From contig VCMS01000272.1 in NCBI GenBank assembly GCA_022539475.1, positions 1 to 64,000 on the forward strand: DNA of 64,000 nt, read 5' to 3'. The translations under genes were made by a program, and so were the position numbers. Positions 11,527 through 21,801 of the stretch are shown piece after piece; the first letter of the stretch is position 1; each line of letters begins with the position of its first letter. The notes under the pieces are model-generated. The model saw nothing but the letters and a program-made list of their open reading frames with translations. It was not told the origin of the DNA and ran no database searches. This DNA is from Gracilaria domingensis. Taxonomy: Eukaryota > Rhodophyta > Florideophyceae > Gracilariales > Gracilariaceae.

Positions 11527-12705
11527 ATGACTTTCCGCCAAATCCCCAGCGTCTCTGTCGACCGTTCCGTAACTGCTGCTCAAGCAGCGACCATGCCCCA
11601 TAGTTCTTCTCCTCCCAATCAAGTTCCTCCTCAATGCATCCCCATTCCAACAGCTATGAATCGTCGGAAAATGAAAGAGGCTGACAGGAACGGCAGACCC
11701 ACAGGAGCCGTAATCTCTGCAAGGCTAGTTTTTAATCGTCTGTTCCGTGAGCGATTTCCAGACTGGATAGACTACGCGAGGACAGGGGATAACGAAGACT
11801 CGGACAACAATGTGGACCATGATCAGTTCCCAATCTACCTCGAGATGGCAAATGCCGTCAAAGATATGACACGTCAGTTTCTTTACCATAAGATGGGTCT
11901 GACTCGTGGCGCCCGTAATTTCCGTTCTGTGAAAATTGAGTACGCCTCTCAGCTTTTGCAGCTAAAGCAAAAGGTTGTGAAGGCCTTTCCAGTTCTTGGA
12001 GCTGCCCAAAACTATTGGATAGTTACCGATTTTGTGAAGGAGGCAATGCAGAGAGACAAGAAGGCAGTGAAGGAAGCGACGAAGAGGACTAACGCTCCCG
12101 TTAATGTTGCTATCGAGCGGGGATCGGCAGGAGGCAGAGACGGCCAGAATGGTGTCCCCGGGCCGGTGTCTGGTGGCAACTTTCGGGAAATGCCTGATTC
12201 CGTGGCCGGTGATGAAGCAGTTCCTACTAATGGTGATGGTCGAGCTATGAACGGTCATGTCCAAGCGTCAGCTGAAGAACATGGGGAAGAGATTGTTCAG
12301 TCAAACGGTGATGCGTATTCGAGTCATTCAGAGATGGCTTATGGATCTCAAGATGATGTATTCCAAAGCGATGACCTTAATGAAAATGCGTCTCAGTCGT
12401 GCCAAGACTGTGAAGAAATTACCCCTGCGGTTGTGCGAACTGCAGGTTCTCGACGTGGCGGGAATCGTACTCAGGGAAATGGTCCCCACTTGAGCCGCAA
12501 ACGGACTGAAGTTGAGCCCATCAATCGCGACCAGGATGAATCCAACCGTCAGAAGCGTCGGCGCAAGAAGTCAAAGAACGCTCGATCCCGTTCGAATGTC
12601 ACATCCAGCAACCAGAACAATCAACAAAGACCATCTCATATGCCTCGCCATGCTTCATCCGGACGTTCTCGTGCGGTTGGCTCCCGCACGCATCATAGTC
12701 AGTAG
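11527..12705 (+). CDS. Unrecognised protein with conserved-looking N-terminal domain and basic tail
   Basis: About 392 codons from ATG at 11527; a later ATG at MNRRKMKEADRNG is an alternative start. I do not recognise the family. Roughly the first half looks globular, with aromatic and hydrophobic spacing (LVFNRLFRERFPDWIDYA, NYWIVTDFVKEAMQ). The second half is Ser, Asn, Gly and Asp rich with low complexity. The C-terminus holds RQKRRRKKSKNARSR, a convincing nuclear localisation signal. A nuclear, perhaps chromatin- or nucleic-acid-associated role is therefore plausible. It lies just upstream of the start of the TNP2-like transposase and is divergent from it, so it may be a second protein of that element rather than a host gene. 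No intron is needed to explain it. Confidence 0.5.
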   Translation: MTFRQIPSVSVDRSVTAAQAATMPHSSSPPNQVPPQCIPIPTAMNRRKMKEADRNGRPTGAVISARLVFNRLFRERFPDWIDYARTGDNEDSDNNVDHDQFPIYLEMANAVKDMTRQFLYHKMGLTRGARNFRSVKIEYASQLLQLKQKVVKAFPVLGAAQNYWIVTDFVKEAMQRDKKAVKEATKRTNAPVNVAIERGSAGGRDGQNGVPGPVSGGNFREMPDSVAGDEAVPTNGDGRAMNGHVQASAEEHGEEIVQSNGDAYSSHSEMAYGSQDDVFQSDDLNENASQSCQDCEEITPAVVRTAGSRRGGNRTQGNGPHLSRKRTEVEPINRDQDESNRQKRRRKKSKNARSRSNVTSSNQNNQQRPSHMPRHASSGRSRAVGSRTHHSQ

Positions 12706-14218
12706 ACCATCAACGCAACGTAAGTAGTTCGCGCACAAGATATTCACGATGATGACCCCAACAAATCTGGAGGTAACTATCTCACTCATTTCTTTCTCAT
12801 ACTTGCGTTATGACTAACTTTTATATCATCAGTAATGTCGACAAAGGTAGCCGTAGTTGCCCTGGCCGACACGATGACTTCATTCTAAGTTCTCTTGCGC
12901 AGCTTTCCTGCCATCTATAAGTATTGATTTTGGACCACCACAAGGTCCTAGGGTAAACGGGTGTTCTAGGTCTGGTGTCGGATCTCAAGATGCATTGCAT
13001 CTTCCACATACGACAAAGTTTTCTGATACCTACTCTGTTCTTCGTAGACATTTTGACAAAATTTGGCGTAGATGGTGTACCTCTTCGGACAAATCTGAGG
13101 TCCAATATGGTACATTACTTGACATCAACAGAGACATAAAGAGAGGAGGTTAGGTACTCTTGATAATGTCCTAGTTTGACAGTTTTCCGTCCCAAGAAGG
13201 GACAGATTATGTCTTACCATATCATTCCTCAATGGGCTATGTTTTGTCCTTTCTAGGACCTCTTATTGTCTGACTCTGAAAGTCATATAGCGTACACATC
13301 ACGACCCATTTCAGGAGGCCTTGGAGCATCCAAAAAGTAACGATTTTGAACTGATTTTGGACAGATTTGGTGCTGCGGAAGTCGCACTTTCGAACCTCCT
13401 CTCGGACAGATTTGGAACTAATTGGGTCATATAACAACCCTAGTTGGATCAGCTACTTTTGCACATATTTTGGCCATCTTATGTACGAACTTAGTTGGCC
13501 ATGTTTCGGCACACATTATGTGCCATTCTTTCGGGACAAATTAGTACACATTTAGACTACTTCAGAGACACTTAAATCAGGATCTCTTTGGACCAATTCA
13601 CGTCCATTTTTGGGCCATATTTAGGTCTTTTACATTGCTTGTAGGGGTAGTGGTAGGAGCAGTCGGGGCTTCTGGTTCCAATTCATGTTCTGGTGCAGCG
13701 GTTGAGGCCTCCGGCGTGCCAGTTTTTTGCGCTGATGACATGATTGGTGTGTATTATAAGTGCGGTCGACCTGAATAGTTATAACTGTTCACACCACTCC
13801 GTTGAAAATCTGCACAACCGGCGACCGGTCCGAGTAGGACTGTGCTACGGATGCGGAGATATCGCAGTGGCGGCCTTCTGTAGGCTGCTTGCGAATCAGG
13901 AACGGCCCCGGGAGGAGGCTGGCTGATGTAGATGTCAAGAATGACAGAATACAATAGTATCGGTAAATTTTTTTTTATAGATGATGACTGTTCTTCTTCA
14001 TTTCAAGCACGCACAGTCGCATATCGTTATATATCCCCCTTGGTTGTACTGGAAAACCTGCCAAAACCAGTACTAATCTAATAGTAGCCCGTTGCAGGAG
14101 GCTGTAACAGTTCATGTCTAATAAAACAATCAAAAGATATTCAATCAACCATGCTCACGAGAGAATCATCAACAATTGACACCGTATTCTCAGGATTCAT
14201 CCTAAGGGCAAACCTTGA
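12706..14218. other. Non-coding stretch with degenerate short repeats
   Basis: No convincing gene. Between about 13087 and 13545 the motif GGACARAT recurs four times (13087, 13359, 13404, 13534), among similar words such as TTTGGACC and GGCCAT, giving a repetitive texture without clear tandem order. The 13740-13980 part has a short Cys-rich chance frame on the plus strand that I do not consider real. Confidence 0.35.
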
Positions 14219-14631
14219 ACGTTTTACAAAGTCCAATCGCTGCTATACCGCGGCGCCGACGCAAACGCCGTAGGCAAGAATGGCAACACTGCGCTCATAT
14301 ACGCCGCAGCTAAAGGACAACAAAACATCCTTCGATTGCTCGTCACGAAGGGCGCCAACGTGAACGCCACCAACGATATTGCCGCCTCAGCCTTAATATA
14401 CGCCGCTTTGGAAGGCCATTTGGCACTGGTGCAAGATCTGCTGCACCGCGGCGCCGACGTTAGTCTATGTGCGTACGACGGCTCTGCTATGCATCACGCT
14501 GCCCAGAATGGACACCAAGATATCGTGGAAACTCTGTTGACGAGTGACCCAGACGTCAACCAAGCATACGACATGGGAACACCGCTGCACGAGGCCGCCA
14601 GATACGAACAGGCTTCAACTGTGGAGGTGCT
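14219..14631 (+). pseudogene. Ankyrin-repeat protein, first part, cut by an insertion
   Basis: The open frame has about four ankyrin repeats in order: SLLYRGADANAVGKNGNTAL, then LLVTKGANVNATND, LLHRGADVSLCAYDGSAM and LLTSDPDVNQAYDMGTPLH. Each shows the G-A-D-V-N turn and T-A-L-I-Y-A-A or similar helix start. Ankyrin stacks mediate protein-protein binding and do not identify the partner. No ATG begins this frame: it opens just after TGA at 14216, so the real start lies upstream, perhaps across an intron. The frame is broken at GTGCT (14627-14631), where foreign sequence begins; the coding frame resumes after the second GTGCT at 15679 in matching register. Confidence 0.65.
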
Positions 14632-15678
14632 TGTGAAGTGGACTGCTATGATCTGTATTGATGTCGCTTTATGCGTTATTCTACATTATAATTATGCATT
14701 GGCTTTCCATACCTGTTCCTACAGCAGAGTGCCCAACGTGACTTGGCACACGTGGATTGCGTCGACGCAACCACACGTGTGCTAAATCAGCCAATGGGCG
14801 CTCTCTGCACTCAGATGGTGCCTACTATTCTACATGTAGGAGTATCACTGCGTTAATATAGTCACTATTATGTTGTTATGCATTTCTGAGCCCACTAGAA
14901 GGGTTAAGAACTCTATATAAAGGGTCAAAGAGACGCCTAGAGGTGTCTCGATCCAACACAACTTTGCGTTCATCAACTTTATTATTCTATCAACCTTACC
15001 CAATACCTTGGGGCAGTGCAGCTAAGTAAGTTATTACTGCGTCTAGGCCTCTGTGTCTTTCTAACATCTTTTGTGTTTGCGCGTTTTGTGCGAGCACTGC
15101 GTTTCTCAACAGAGAACTCAGTATCGGTTAAAGCGCCCTAGGCGTTGACAGGAGTCGGGTAGTGTGTCGCAAAAGCGCTTTTGTCGTCCGTGAGCCCCTG
15201 TGGAGCTTCGACGCGGATAATGGTGTCAGTCGAGATACCTGGTAATACACCGACTTTGACACTCAACGGGAAGCTGTCTCTTGGGTTTTCTTTGAGTGCG
15301 ACGTAACGTCTTCTGCGAGAGACTAGCTTGGGCATAGAGGGAAGACTTGTCTTCATTGGGACGTCTTGTAAGAAGTTTATACGCTTGTTTGTGGATGCGC
15401 AGATATAAGTTTGGCTGCAGAATTCGCGTCCAGTTTGTTGTTGTCTGTTGTTTGTTTTCTTTGACTGGTGGTTGTCCAACCACTATTTTGTCTTTTTCTT
15501 TTCTTTGCCGTGGAATCTTCCCCTAGGCATACTACGTTTATTTCTTTGGTAGATTCTGGGCCCACGTTGGTCTCTTTTGAGTGCCTGGTTGTTTTATTCT
15601 GACTCTTTTTCTGCTACGAAAGACAAGTGTAAGGGTCTGTAAACACCCGCGTGGTTTGCCACCAAAATGACATCCAGA
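14632..15678. mobile_element. 1,047-bp insertion in the ankyrin gene, LTR-like, unclassified
   Basis: The insertion is flanked on both sides by GTGCT (14627-14631 and 15679-15683), consistent with a 5-bp target-site duplication. It begins TGTGAAGTGG. It has a TATA-like TATATAAAGG near 14915, a pyrimidine-rich second half, and no reading frame I can assign. A 5-bp duplication and a TATA box suit a lone LTR of a retroelement, but the right end does not finish in the expected CA, so the class is undecided. A minus-strand frame inside it (15138-15479) has no recognisable motif. Confidence 0.5.
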
Positions 15679-16212
15679 GTGCTACTGAATAGTGGCGCCG
15701 ACGTTAACATCACCGATCAGTGCGGATGCACTTTGCTTTACATTGCTGCAATGAGTGACGACCCTCACATTGTGCTCGTGTTGTGGCGCGCTGGGGCGGA
15801 TCCGTTTCTAAAGAGCGAGTTTGGGGAGACGCCTATGTCCGCCATGTTGGAGTTGCGCGAAGAAGACTTTGTCGTGAAACTGATACACGAAGGCCTACGA
15901 GTACACTGCGCTTCCTTTTCTGTTGATGTGGCCGAGTTGCGGAAAAGAATCAGCATGCTGGCGTCCAAGTCCAACGCAGATGGACAAACGGTCACCGCTC
16001 AGGATGCAATACCGCAGCTGCAAAGCATTGTGAAAAAGCATCTTAGAAAATCTCACCCTGGCATTACGGTACCTGTGGATCAGGTAGAAGATGTTGTCGT
16101 TAACCAAATGAATCACAGTTCTGGTTTGCTTCACAAGCATGCGGTGGTTAAATCGTTCCACGTGGTCCGAAGAAAGTACCAAGAGCCGCCAGAGTTGCGG
16201 GGTAAGGTTTAA
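15679..16212 (+). pseudogene. Ankyrin-repeat protein, second part
   Basis: The frame continues the ankyrin gene after the insertion: LLNSGADVNITDQCGCTLLY followed by LVLWRAGADPFLKSEFGETP, two further repeats. From about residue 60 the sequence leaves the ankyrin consensus and becomes a charged helical region (LRKRISMLASKSNADGQ, VKKHLRKSHPG) of unknown family. Whether a shortened protein is still made from the ATG at 15667, just inside the insertion, cannot be told. A GTAAGG near the 3' end (about 16201) could be a splice donor to the frame further on. Confidence 0.55.
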
Positions 16213-16543
16213 AGAGGCCACGCGGTCTAAAAGACTGCTGCAGACAAAAATAGCCAAACGCATGTTGCACGCGTTGTTTGATCAGTCTGGTGAAGATCGT
16301 CGTTCTATGAAAGCCCCAGTATCATTTACGAGAAGCAGTACCACATGGAACGAGTCAGCAGTGGATGCAATGCTATGGAACCAAACCAGCAGTAAGAATG
16401 GTATCAATGAAGAGGCATTCGTGAATGTGGCAATGAAAGTGATATTTGCGGAGAAGACTTACATCCTACAAGAGAAATATACCCAAAACGTGAAAAAGGA
16501 CTTGTTTTCAAACAGATTTGAGTTACAACCGTCTCTGTCCTAG
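16213..16543 (+). other. Possible further exon of the ankyrin gene
   Basis: An open frame (starting within the preceding block at 16139 and ending at 16543) has protein-like composition, for example AKRMLHALFDQSGED and NEEAFVNVAMKVIFAEK, but no known motif. It would follow the ankyrin part if GTAAGG near 16201 and an AAAAG acceptor near 16232 were used, giving an unusually short intron. Equally it may be a chance frame. Confidence 0.2.
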
Positions 16544-16633
16544 AAATCGAAGTCCGCATAAACATCCATAGTGGATGCTGTTCCAAAATATTGAAAAAGA
16601 TCCGCCCCAAAATAATCAGTTCAGGATTAGTTC

Positions 16634-16720
16634 TGGAATTTCCGGGAACCAGGAAGAAAATTTATTAGAATTTGGGAGCAGCTCTTAGAATCTTGCTGAA
16701 GCAGCTTGTCGCCAAAAGCG
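16634..16720 (-). repeat. Partial copy of the 19.5/25.5-kb interspersed repeat
   Basis: The minus strand reads TTCCTGGTTCCCGGAAATTC followed by CAG, the same 3' terminus as the repeats at 19477-19836 and 25496-25743. Similarity fades within about 90 bp, so only one end is kept here. Confidence 0.55.
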
Positions 16721-17539
16721 TAGCTTCGGTTGTTCTGAAAGCTAATGCTTTTGTGGCAAGCAGTCTGCCTTCGACGATCGTCGATCCATCACCTTCCACT
16801 TCGCGTGTACAAATTGTTTAGGCTCTGTCACTTTTCACTCACCCATCCACTCGCAAGGGACATATTGCACCCTCAATTTGCTCCTGGAACTGAAATATGT
16901 TTTACTTCAGTGGTATTTGCAGTGTTAATTGCCGCACTTTGCTTCTACCAAAACAGTAAAGATCGGTCTTGAGAGCTGAGGTACACATAGGCAATAATTT
17001 GCTGTAAAATTTGGAGCCCTCTTCCAATGACAAGAATACTGACCAAACTTTTTATGGTCGCTCAAATATTCCGTATTTATAGAATCTGTTTGTTGTTAAA
17101 CATTTACCACACTTTGGACATATGTAGTGATTTTTGTATAGCCTGTTTGAAAGAAACATGTACAGCTTGGGCAGTACGTTACGTACAAGTCTACATCCAC
17201 TGCCAACTAGAATTTTTGTTTTGCTTACTTTTACTTTGTTAGATGTGTGTTGATCCATTGTAGGGTGTCTCTACAAAAAATGACCAACATGCACTGTGTG
17301 ACACGGCGCATATTTATAACTTTCAATTTTGCTGTTTACTACTTTTTGTCTAAGAAACGTACAGGGTCACGATCTAGTGCCGAGTTTATTAGTGCCGGCT
17401 CCAATATCGTGCTACCCGAATCGCAATGTACTCAGTTTTATATATAGGCTATAGAATCCAGACTTGTACCAAATGAAAGGTTAGAAATTCCCAAAAGCAG
17501 TTTCTGATAGCCAAAAAGGTATTTTGTAATTGAGCCAAA
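16721..17539. other. No gene recognised
   Basis: AT-rich sequence with only short frames (longest about 75 codons) and no motif or repeat I could match inside the window. Confidence 0.4.
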
Positions 17540-17888
17540 GCGTTGATTAGCTCTACTCTAGCTCAGCTCGGTTGCGAATAGGAGCTTTGTTATTAAGTCT
17601 CAAGTTTTATTATAAATAGTATACATAGTTTATAATTCTCTAAGATACCCCTTCGTTTGATTAATTTAGTCTCTGTTTTCAAACGTCTTGTCATTTTTGA
17701 AAACTTCTAAAAACTTTGAAGTTTGATATTGACAATCCTTAGAACGAATTTACGATGTTAGAAGCTGAACAAATTGACAAATATACTTTTATATCTCAAA
17801 AGAAGGGCAGTACAGTTTGTTTCTAAGCAAGCTTGAATGACTTTGACTTTCAGACTTGCTCAAAAATGTAGTCACAAATACGGCCCTG
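17540..17888 (+). repeat. hAT-type non-autonomous element fragment, right end at 17888
   Basis: This segment is similar, in the same orientation, to parts of 19330-19440 and 19837-20036: shared words include AGTCTCAAGTTTTATT, TAGAACGAATTTACGATGTT and CAAATTGACAAATATAC. It ends with AGTCACAAATACGGCCCTG, the reverse complement of the left terminus of the 185-bp MITE at 18057. Its own left end was not found. Confidence 0.55.
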
Positions 17889-18425
17889 CAATTTTCTTAG
17901 GCTCTGACAACATACATTCGTTCTAGAGAATACTTGTATCCAACTTGAAAGTTTTTAAAACGTTTTTAAAAGTGAGCAAAACATTGGACACAAAGGACAA
18001 ATTAATCCAGCAAAGATATATCTTAACAAATTGCTAGCTATAGATACTATTTACAGCAGGGCCGTATTTGTGACTGACTATTTTGTCCAAATAATAGAGT
18101 TTGACTCACTTCTTTAGCAGAACGACTAGTCATTATCCTATTTTTTTCTTATTTTTAGAACGTTATGACCAGTCGTTTTGCCATTTTTGTGGACTAGTGA
18201 CTACTCAATTTACAATTTTGATAGTCACAAATACGGCCCTGATTTATAGTGAAAATAAAACTTGAGACTTAATTTGCGAATCATTTAAGCCATTATATTA
18301 CACACGTGTAGAATATTAGTGGTTATGAACGTAGCACGTGTTTTTGTGGACCACGTGTACTGTGAATGACTAAAAATGACTAGAATTTTATTGCATATAC
18401 TAGTCAGTTAGTCATTAGTAAAAAA
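17889..18425 (-). repeat. Left inverted arm of a long-inverted-repeat element
   Basis: Read on the minus strand this matches 19166-19476 and 19837-19870 over several hundred bases. Examples are TAACCACTAATATTCTACAC against TAACCACTAACAATCCTACA, and TAGAACGAATGTATGTTGTC against TAGAACGAATATATATTGTT. The match is interrupted by the MITE at 18057-18241. The arm lacks the expected CAGGGCC terminus, so its outer end is truncated or rearranged. Confidence 0.6.
18057..18241. mobile_element. 185-bp hAT-type MITE
   Basis: It begins CAGGGCCGTATTTGTGACT and ends with the exact reverse complement of that 19-mer. The flanking 8 bp are ATTTACAG (18049-18056) and ATTTATAG (18242-18249), a 7-of-8 target duplication as expected for hAT elements. 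The inside is AT-rich with TGACTAG/GACTGAC words and no coding frame. The terminus resembles that of the autonomous hAT at 50479-53316 (CAGG..CGTAT.CGTGACT), which may be a related source of transposase. Confidence 0.85.
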
Positions 18426-19165
18426 AGACAGATCTCTGGAAGACCCTTCGTCAAAGTCGCAGAAGGTTGTGATGGATCGATGCTGGTCGGAATCAACTGC
18501 CCGCTGCCGCTCCGACGACTTCCATAAGTACAGAACTGGCAGCAGGCAGGACGAGCAAAGATCCAGTCACAGTTCCCAAACTTTCCAATAAATCTACTTC
18601 CTCGTCCGGAAAATCCATTCCATTACAATGCACTACATCATTGCTTGATATAATCTTGGATAAAGAAGTAAAACGTCATATGGCAGAAACGAAGCTGCCA
18701 AATGCTGATGAATTATGTCTACGAGAACAACGACACTAAACTAATATAATACTTTGTCGATTGCTGATTTATGCTTAGATAATGGAGCGGAAGTAGCTGT
18801 AGAGAATCTGCGCTGCAGTAAGCTACGCACACCAGTCACACAAGACGAAATTGACAATAATAGTAAGATGCAGTCTCTGGCTCAGGAGCTAGGAATTTGT
18901 TGGAATTACATACGCGAGCTCACGTTTATCTTTACTGCTCCAACGGGACACAGCGAAAGCCTTGAAGCGAGCGGAGGAACAGGAATCCGGGACCAGACTC
19001 AGAAAGAGGCCTCCTGAGATTTTGAGCTGTCTGGTCTCCTTGTCCGTCCCGCGAACGCTGAGCCGCCGTCTCCGCCCTATTAACACGTTTTGACCAACAA
19101 ATTTCTAGTATGAAATATGTTAATCGGAATAGAATTATTTGGTTCCGTATTCATCATGCGTTTAA
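18426..19165. other. Central segment between inverted arms
   Basis: This is single-copy within the window and lies between the two inverted arms. A short frame at 18754-19017 has no recognisable motif. The parts at 18430-18600 and 18950-19085 are noticeably less AT-rich than the arms and could be captured host sequence, but no gene was identified. Confidence 0.35.
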
Positions 19166-20036
19166 GCTTCCAAAATATAAATGACTAATGACTGACTGAC
19201 TAGCATAATATGACTAGACTTTTACTACATATTATGTATTAGTCATTTACAGTATACGTGACCACAAGTACACGTGCCACAATCATAACCACTAACAATC
19301 CTACACATGTGTAATAATATAATAGCTTAAATAGTTTGCAAATTAAGTCTTTAAGTTTTATTTCAACTATAAATAGCATACATAGTTTGCAATTTGTTAA
19401 GATGTCCTGCTGTTCTATTAATTTTGATTTTTTTCAATTTCTTGCTCATTTTGAAAGACATTAACATTCTTTTATGTGTCTCTTTCGTTTAGCTCTCAGA
19501 GCGATCTTTAAGGTTGGGAAGTGTGGGAGACACAGAGCAAGCATACGCTCTTGAAGCTCTGGTGCACGCAAGGCATCCCTTTTGCGCGTTCTGTGCGTTC
19601 CAGAAGAACGTCACTGCTCCCAGGGTGGGTGGTGAGGGTGCTTAAAAACTACGAACAGAAGCAAAGCTAGCCACAAGAAGGAAAAAACTTAATGGTGGTG
19701 GTAGTGGTGTTGAAGATGGTTGCAGGAAATATCAGAGACACAAATATGGTTGCCATCGCCGGCGGCGACATCATCGCTCTTCCCGCCAAAATCTTCCGCT
19801 CCAAATAAATCAACTTCCTGGTTCCCGGAAATACCATAGAACGAATATATATTGTTAGAGCCTAAGCAAGTTGACACGTATACTTATACATCTCAAACCA
19901 AGAGCATTGCAGTTTAATTTTTAAGCAAACACCCTGAGAAAAAGGGCAAAGGAAAATCTGACTAAATGTGACTGACTACGAATTTTATTGAGTGACTTTG
20001 GGCTTGGTCAAAAATCTAGTCGCAAATACGGCCCTG
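19166..20036 (+). repeat. Right inverted arm with hAT-type right terminus
   Basis: This is the inverted counterpart of 17889-18425. It carries GACTGACTGACTAG near its inner edge and ends with AGTCGCAAATACGGCCCTG at 20036, one base different from the MITE terminus. A separate 360-bp repeat (19477-19836) has inserted in it; the match to the left arm resumes directly after that repeat at TAGAACGAATATATATTG. Confidence 0.6.
19477..19836 (+). repeat. 360-bp interspersed repeat, TG...CA ends
   Basis: It begins TGTCTCTTTCGTTTAGCTCT and ends TTCCTGGTTCCCGGAAATAC followed by CA. It shares both ends and an internal CCCAGGGTGGGTGGTG block with 25496-25743. It interrupts an inverted arm, so it is an insertion. 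TG...CA ends and small size suit a lone LTR or short non-autonomous LTR element, but no clear target duplication was seen, so the class is open. Confidence 0.6.
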
Positions 20037-20308
20037 TGTTGATATCATTTTCCAGTTTCAAATTCATGTCTTGATTCTCCAATACGTTCAAGTAAAACAA
20101 AGTTATGAATAGAGTCATTACTAATTTCATTGCACATCCTATTCATTTCAAAGCCTCCAAATGTCTCTTAAAAGCTGAAGTTAGAGCTTTTGAAAGGTGC
20201 TAATCAAGAAGTATACATAAACGTGTGCGATATGGGTCATCTCGACAAGTTTTTCTGTATAGAAGAGTGTGCGTTTCAAACTTACTCAAGCTTTCTTTGA
20301 ACGAAAAC

Positions 20309-21196
20309 ATGAGCTTCTCTCCTCACAGTTCGTCAAGTGGTGGCGGTAAAAGGCCGCCTTGGGACAGAAAAACTCTCGGTTTGAGCAAGGGAGGGGCGGA
20401 GAAAAGCTCAGCAAAGCGCACACGGACACAACGGTCAGAGAGGGCGGTACGAGCGCTGCGAAACCATGAAAGTCATGGTCTATCCTCAAGCTCAACAGAT
20501 GTGGTTGCGTGGATTAAGGCAGTATATCAAGAGGCGACCGGGACGTTGCCTGCAGGAGCTCGTGTACCTCCGGCACCGCCGTCAATTCTGGATCCCGAAC
20601 CCGAGCCAACGCCGATTGCGTCAGCTTCGGAGCCGCTACCATTAACTTCTTCTGGAGCAGGGGCAAGTTCTTCTTCAGATGTAGCACCGTTCCCTTGTCT
20701 CTACTGCCACAGAGCGTACGCAAGCCCGGATACACTGGCAAGACATGTGAGGACACATCATGACCATGGAGATGTTCGATATTGCCCTGATTGCCGATTT
20801 GCGTCTGATCGCGACGGATTTCATGAACACCGACTCTCGCATCGTCGTGCATTTCTCAGGCCGCTGCCACGAGCTCCCGGTTCATCCGGAGCTGATCTTT
20901 CTGAGACGAATGCTTGTAGGCTTGGCGGCCTAACAGCAACAAGGGACTCATGGCGGTGTCAATACTGTCCTAGAGTATATCTCTCTCCTGAGCATCTTTC
21001 AGATCATGTCAGGAGATATCACGATAGTCAAGGTAGACGTTATTGCTACGAGTGCAGTTTCATAACCGCTGATATGGAAGCCTTTCGGGCTCATCGTAGT
21101 GAACATAACCGTCGTCGCCTTTGTCGACATTGCCGAACAAGGATTCCCGTTTTTGAGTTCGAAAATCATGTGCGGACCTGCTCAAGAAGAGAGTAA
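20309..21196 (+). CDS. C2H2 zinc-finger protein
   Basis: The frame is taken from ATG at 20309 (MSFSPHSSSSGGGKRPPW), because upstream in-frame sequence lacks good composition; the protein is about 295 residues. The N-terminal half is Ser, Pro and basic rich. The C-terminal half holds five Cys/His units in pairs: PCLYCHRAYASPDTLARHVR with a following His; YCPDCRF...HEHRLSH; CQYCPRVYLSPEHLSDHVRR with a following His; YCYECSF...AHRSEH; and a last C-x2-C...H-x3-C unit at the C-terminus. The paired arrangement suggests a duplication of a two-finger module. The likely role is a nuclear DNA- or RNA-binding protein; the target cannot be inferred. It is a single frame with no intron, sitting between a hAT-repeat cluster and the GTPase pair. 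Origin as a transposon-derived gene cannot be excluded. Confidence 0.75.
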   Translation: MSFSPHSSSSGGGKRPPWDRKTLGLSKGGAEKSSAKRTRTQRSERAVRALRNHESHGLSSSSTDVVAWIKAVYQEATGTLPAGARVPPAPPSILDPEPEPTPIASASEPLPLTSSGAGASSSSDVAPFPCLYCHRAYASPDTLARHVRTHHDHGDVRYCPDCRFASDRDGFHEHRLSHRRAFLRPLPRAPGSSGADLSETNACRLGGLTATRDSWRCQYCPRVYLSPEHLSDHVRRYHDSQGRRYCYECSFITADMEAFRAHRSEHNRRRLCRHCRTRIPVFEFENHVRTCSRRE

Positions 21197-21632
21197 GAAT
21201 GTCCTACGTTGTTTCCTGAGAACATCGATAAGAATACTTCGTAGGTGCTTCCCGAGATTTGAAGACGATCCGCTCTGTCAGCAGAGATGCAGGTACAGCC
21301 AGGCACCAGCAAAACCGGCAAAGAAGAAATACGTGTAGCTATCAAACTCACAATCGAATCAGCGCTCTTGAGTAGAAAAAGTTAAAACCTTCAATACTAA
21401 ATATTGCAAAAACTTTTGTTTCAAAAATTATTTAGTAGCGCGGGCCAATAAGGGTACGACGAATATCGGATACCGGCACCTACGATGGAGCATTTGACAT
21501 CATCGGGAAACTAGTTGGCATCCCCATAAACCAGACAATGGCAAAATGGAAACTGTTACCCTTGTGTACGTACCGTGGTTCCTTGGAGCCTTTCGTTTCA
21601 GTACACTTATCATGCCTCTTTGCCTTCTCTGT

Positions 21633-21684
21633 GCAGCTTTTTGGAAGCGTAAAGGGTTGTGGTGTTGTGCTTCCAAAAAGCTGC
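21633..21684. repeat. 16-bp perfect inverted repeat with 20-nt loop
   Basis: GCAGCTTTTTGGAAGC (21633-21648) pairs exactly with GCTTCCAAAAAGCTGC (21669-21684). It lies about 120 bp beyond the 3' end of the minus-strand GTPase gene, so it could be a hairpin in that transcript's 3' untranslated region or a remnant of a small element. Confidence 0.7.
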
Positions 21685-21801
21685 AGTCACTCCATTGATA
21701 GTCACTTAATGTTACAATTCCCGCACTTCCAAACAGCGCCGCGAGAAGCTGAAAGTTTACTTTATACACTGTAACGTTTACGGCTAAAGATGTGAAGGTT
21801 T

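Noticed and set aside
15138-15479. Minus-strand frame inside the ankyrin-gene insertion
   Set aside because: No motif of any transposon protein, and overlapped by other short frames; composition not convincing.
18057-20036. One 1.98-kb hAT element from the left terminus at 18057 to the right terminus at 20036
   Set aside because: The 8 bp outside these ends do not match (ATTTACAG and TGTTGATA), while 18057 and 18241 have a 7-of-8 duplication.
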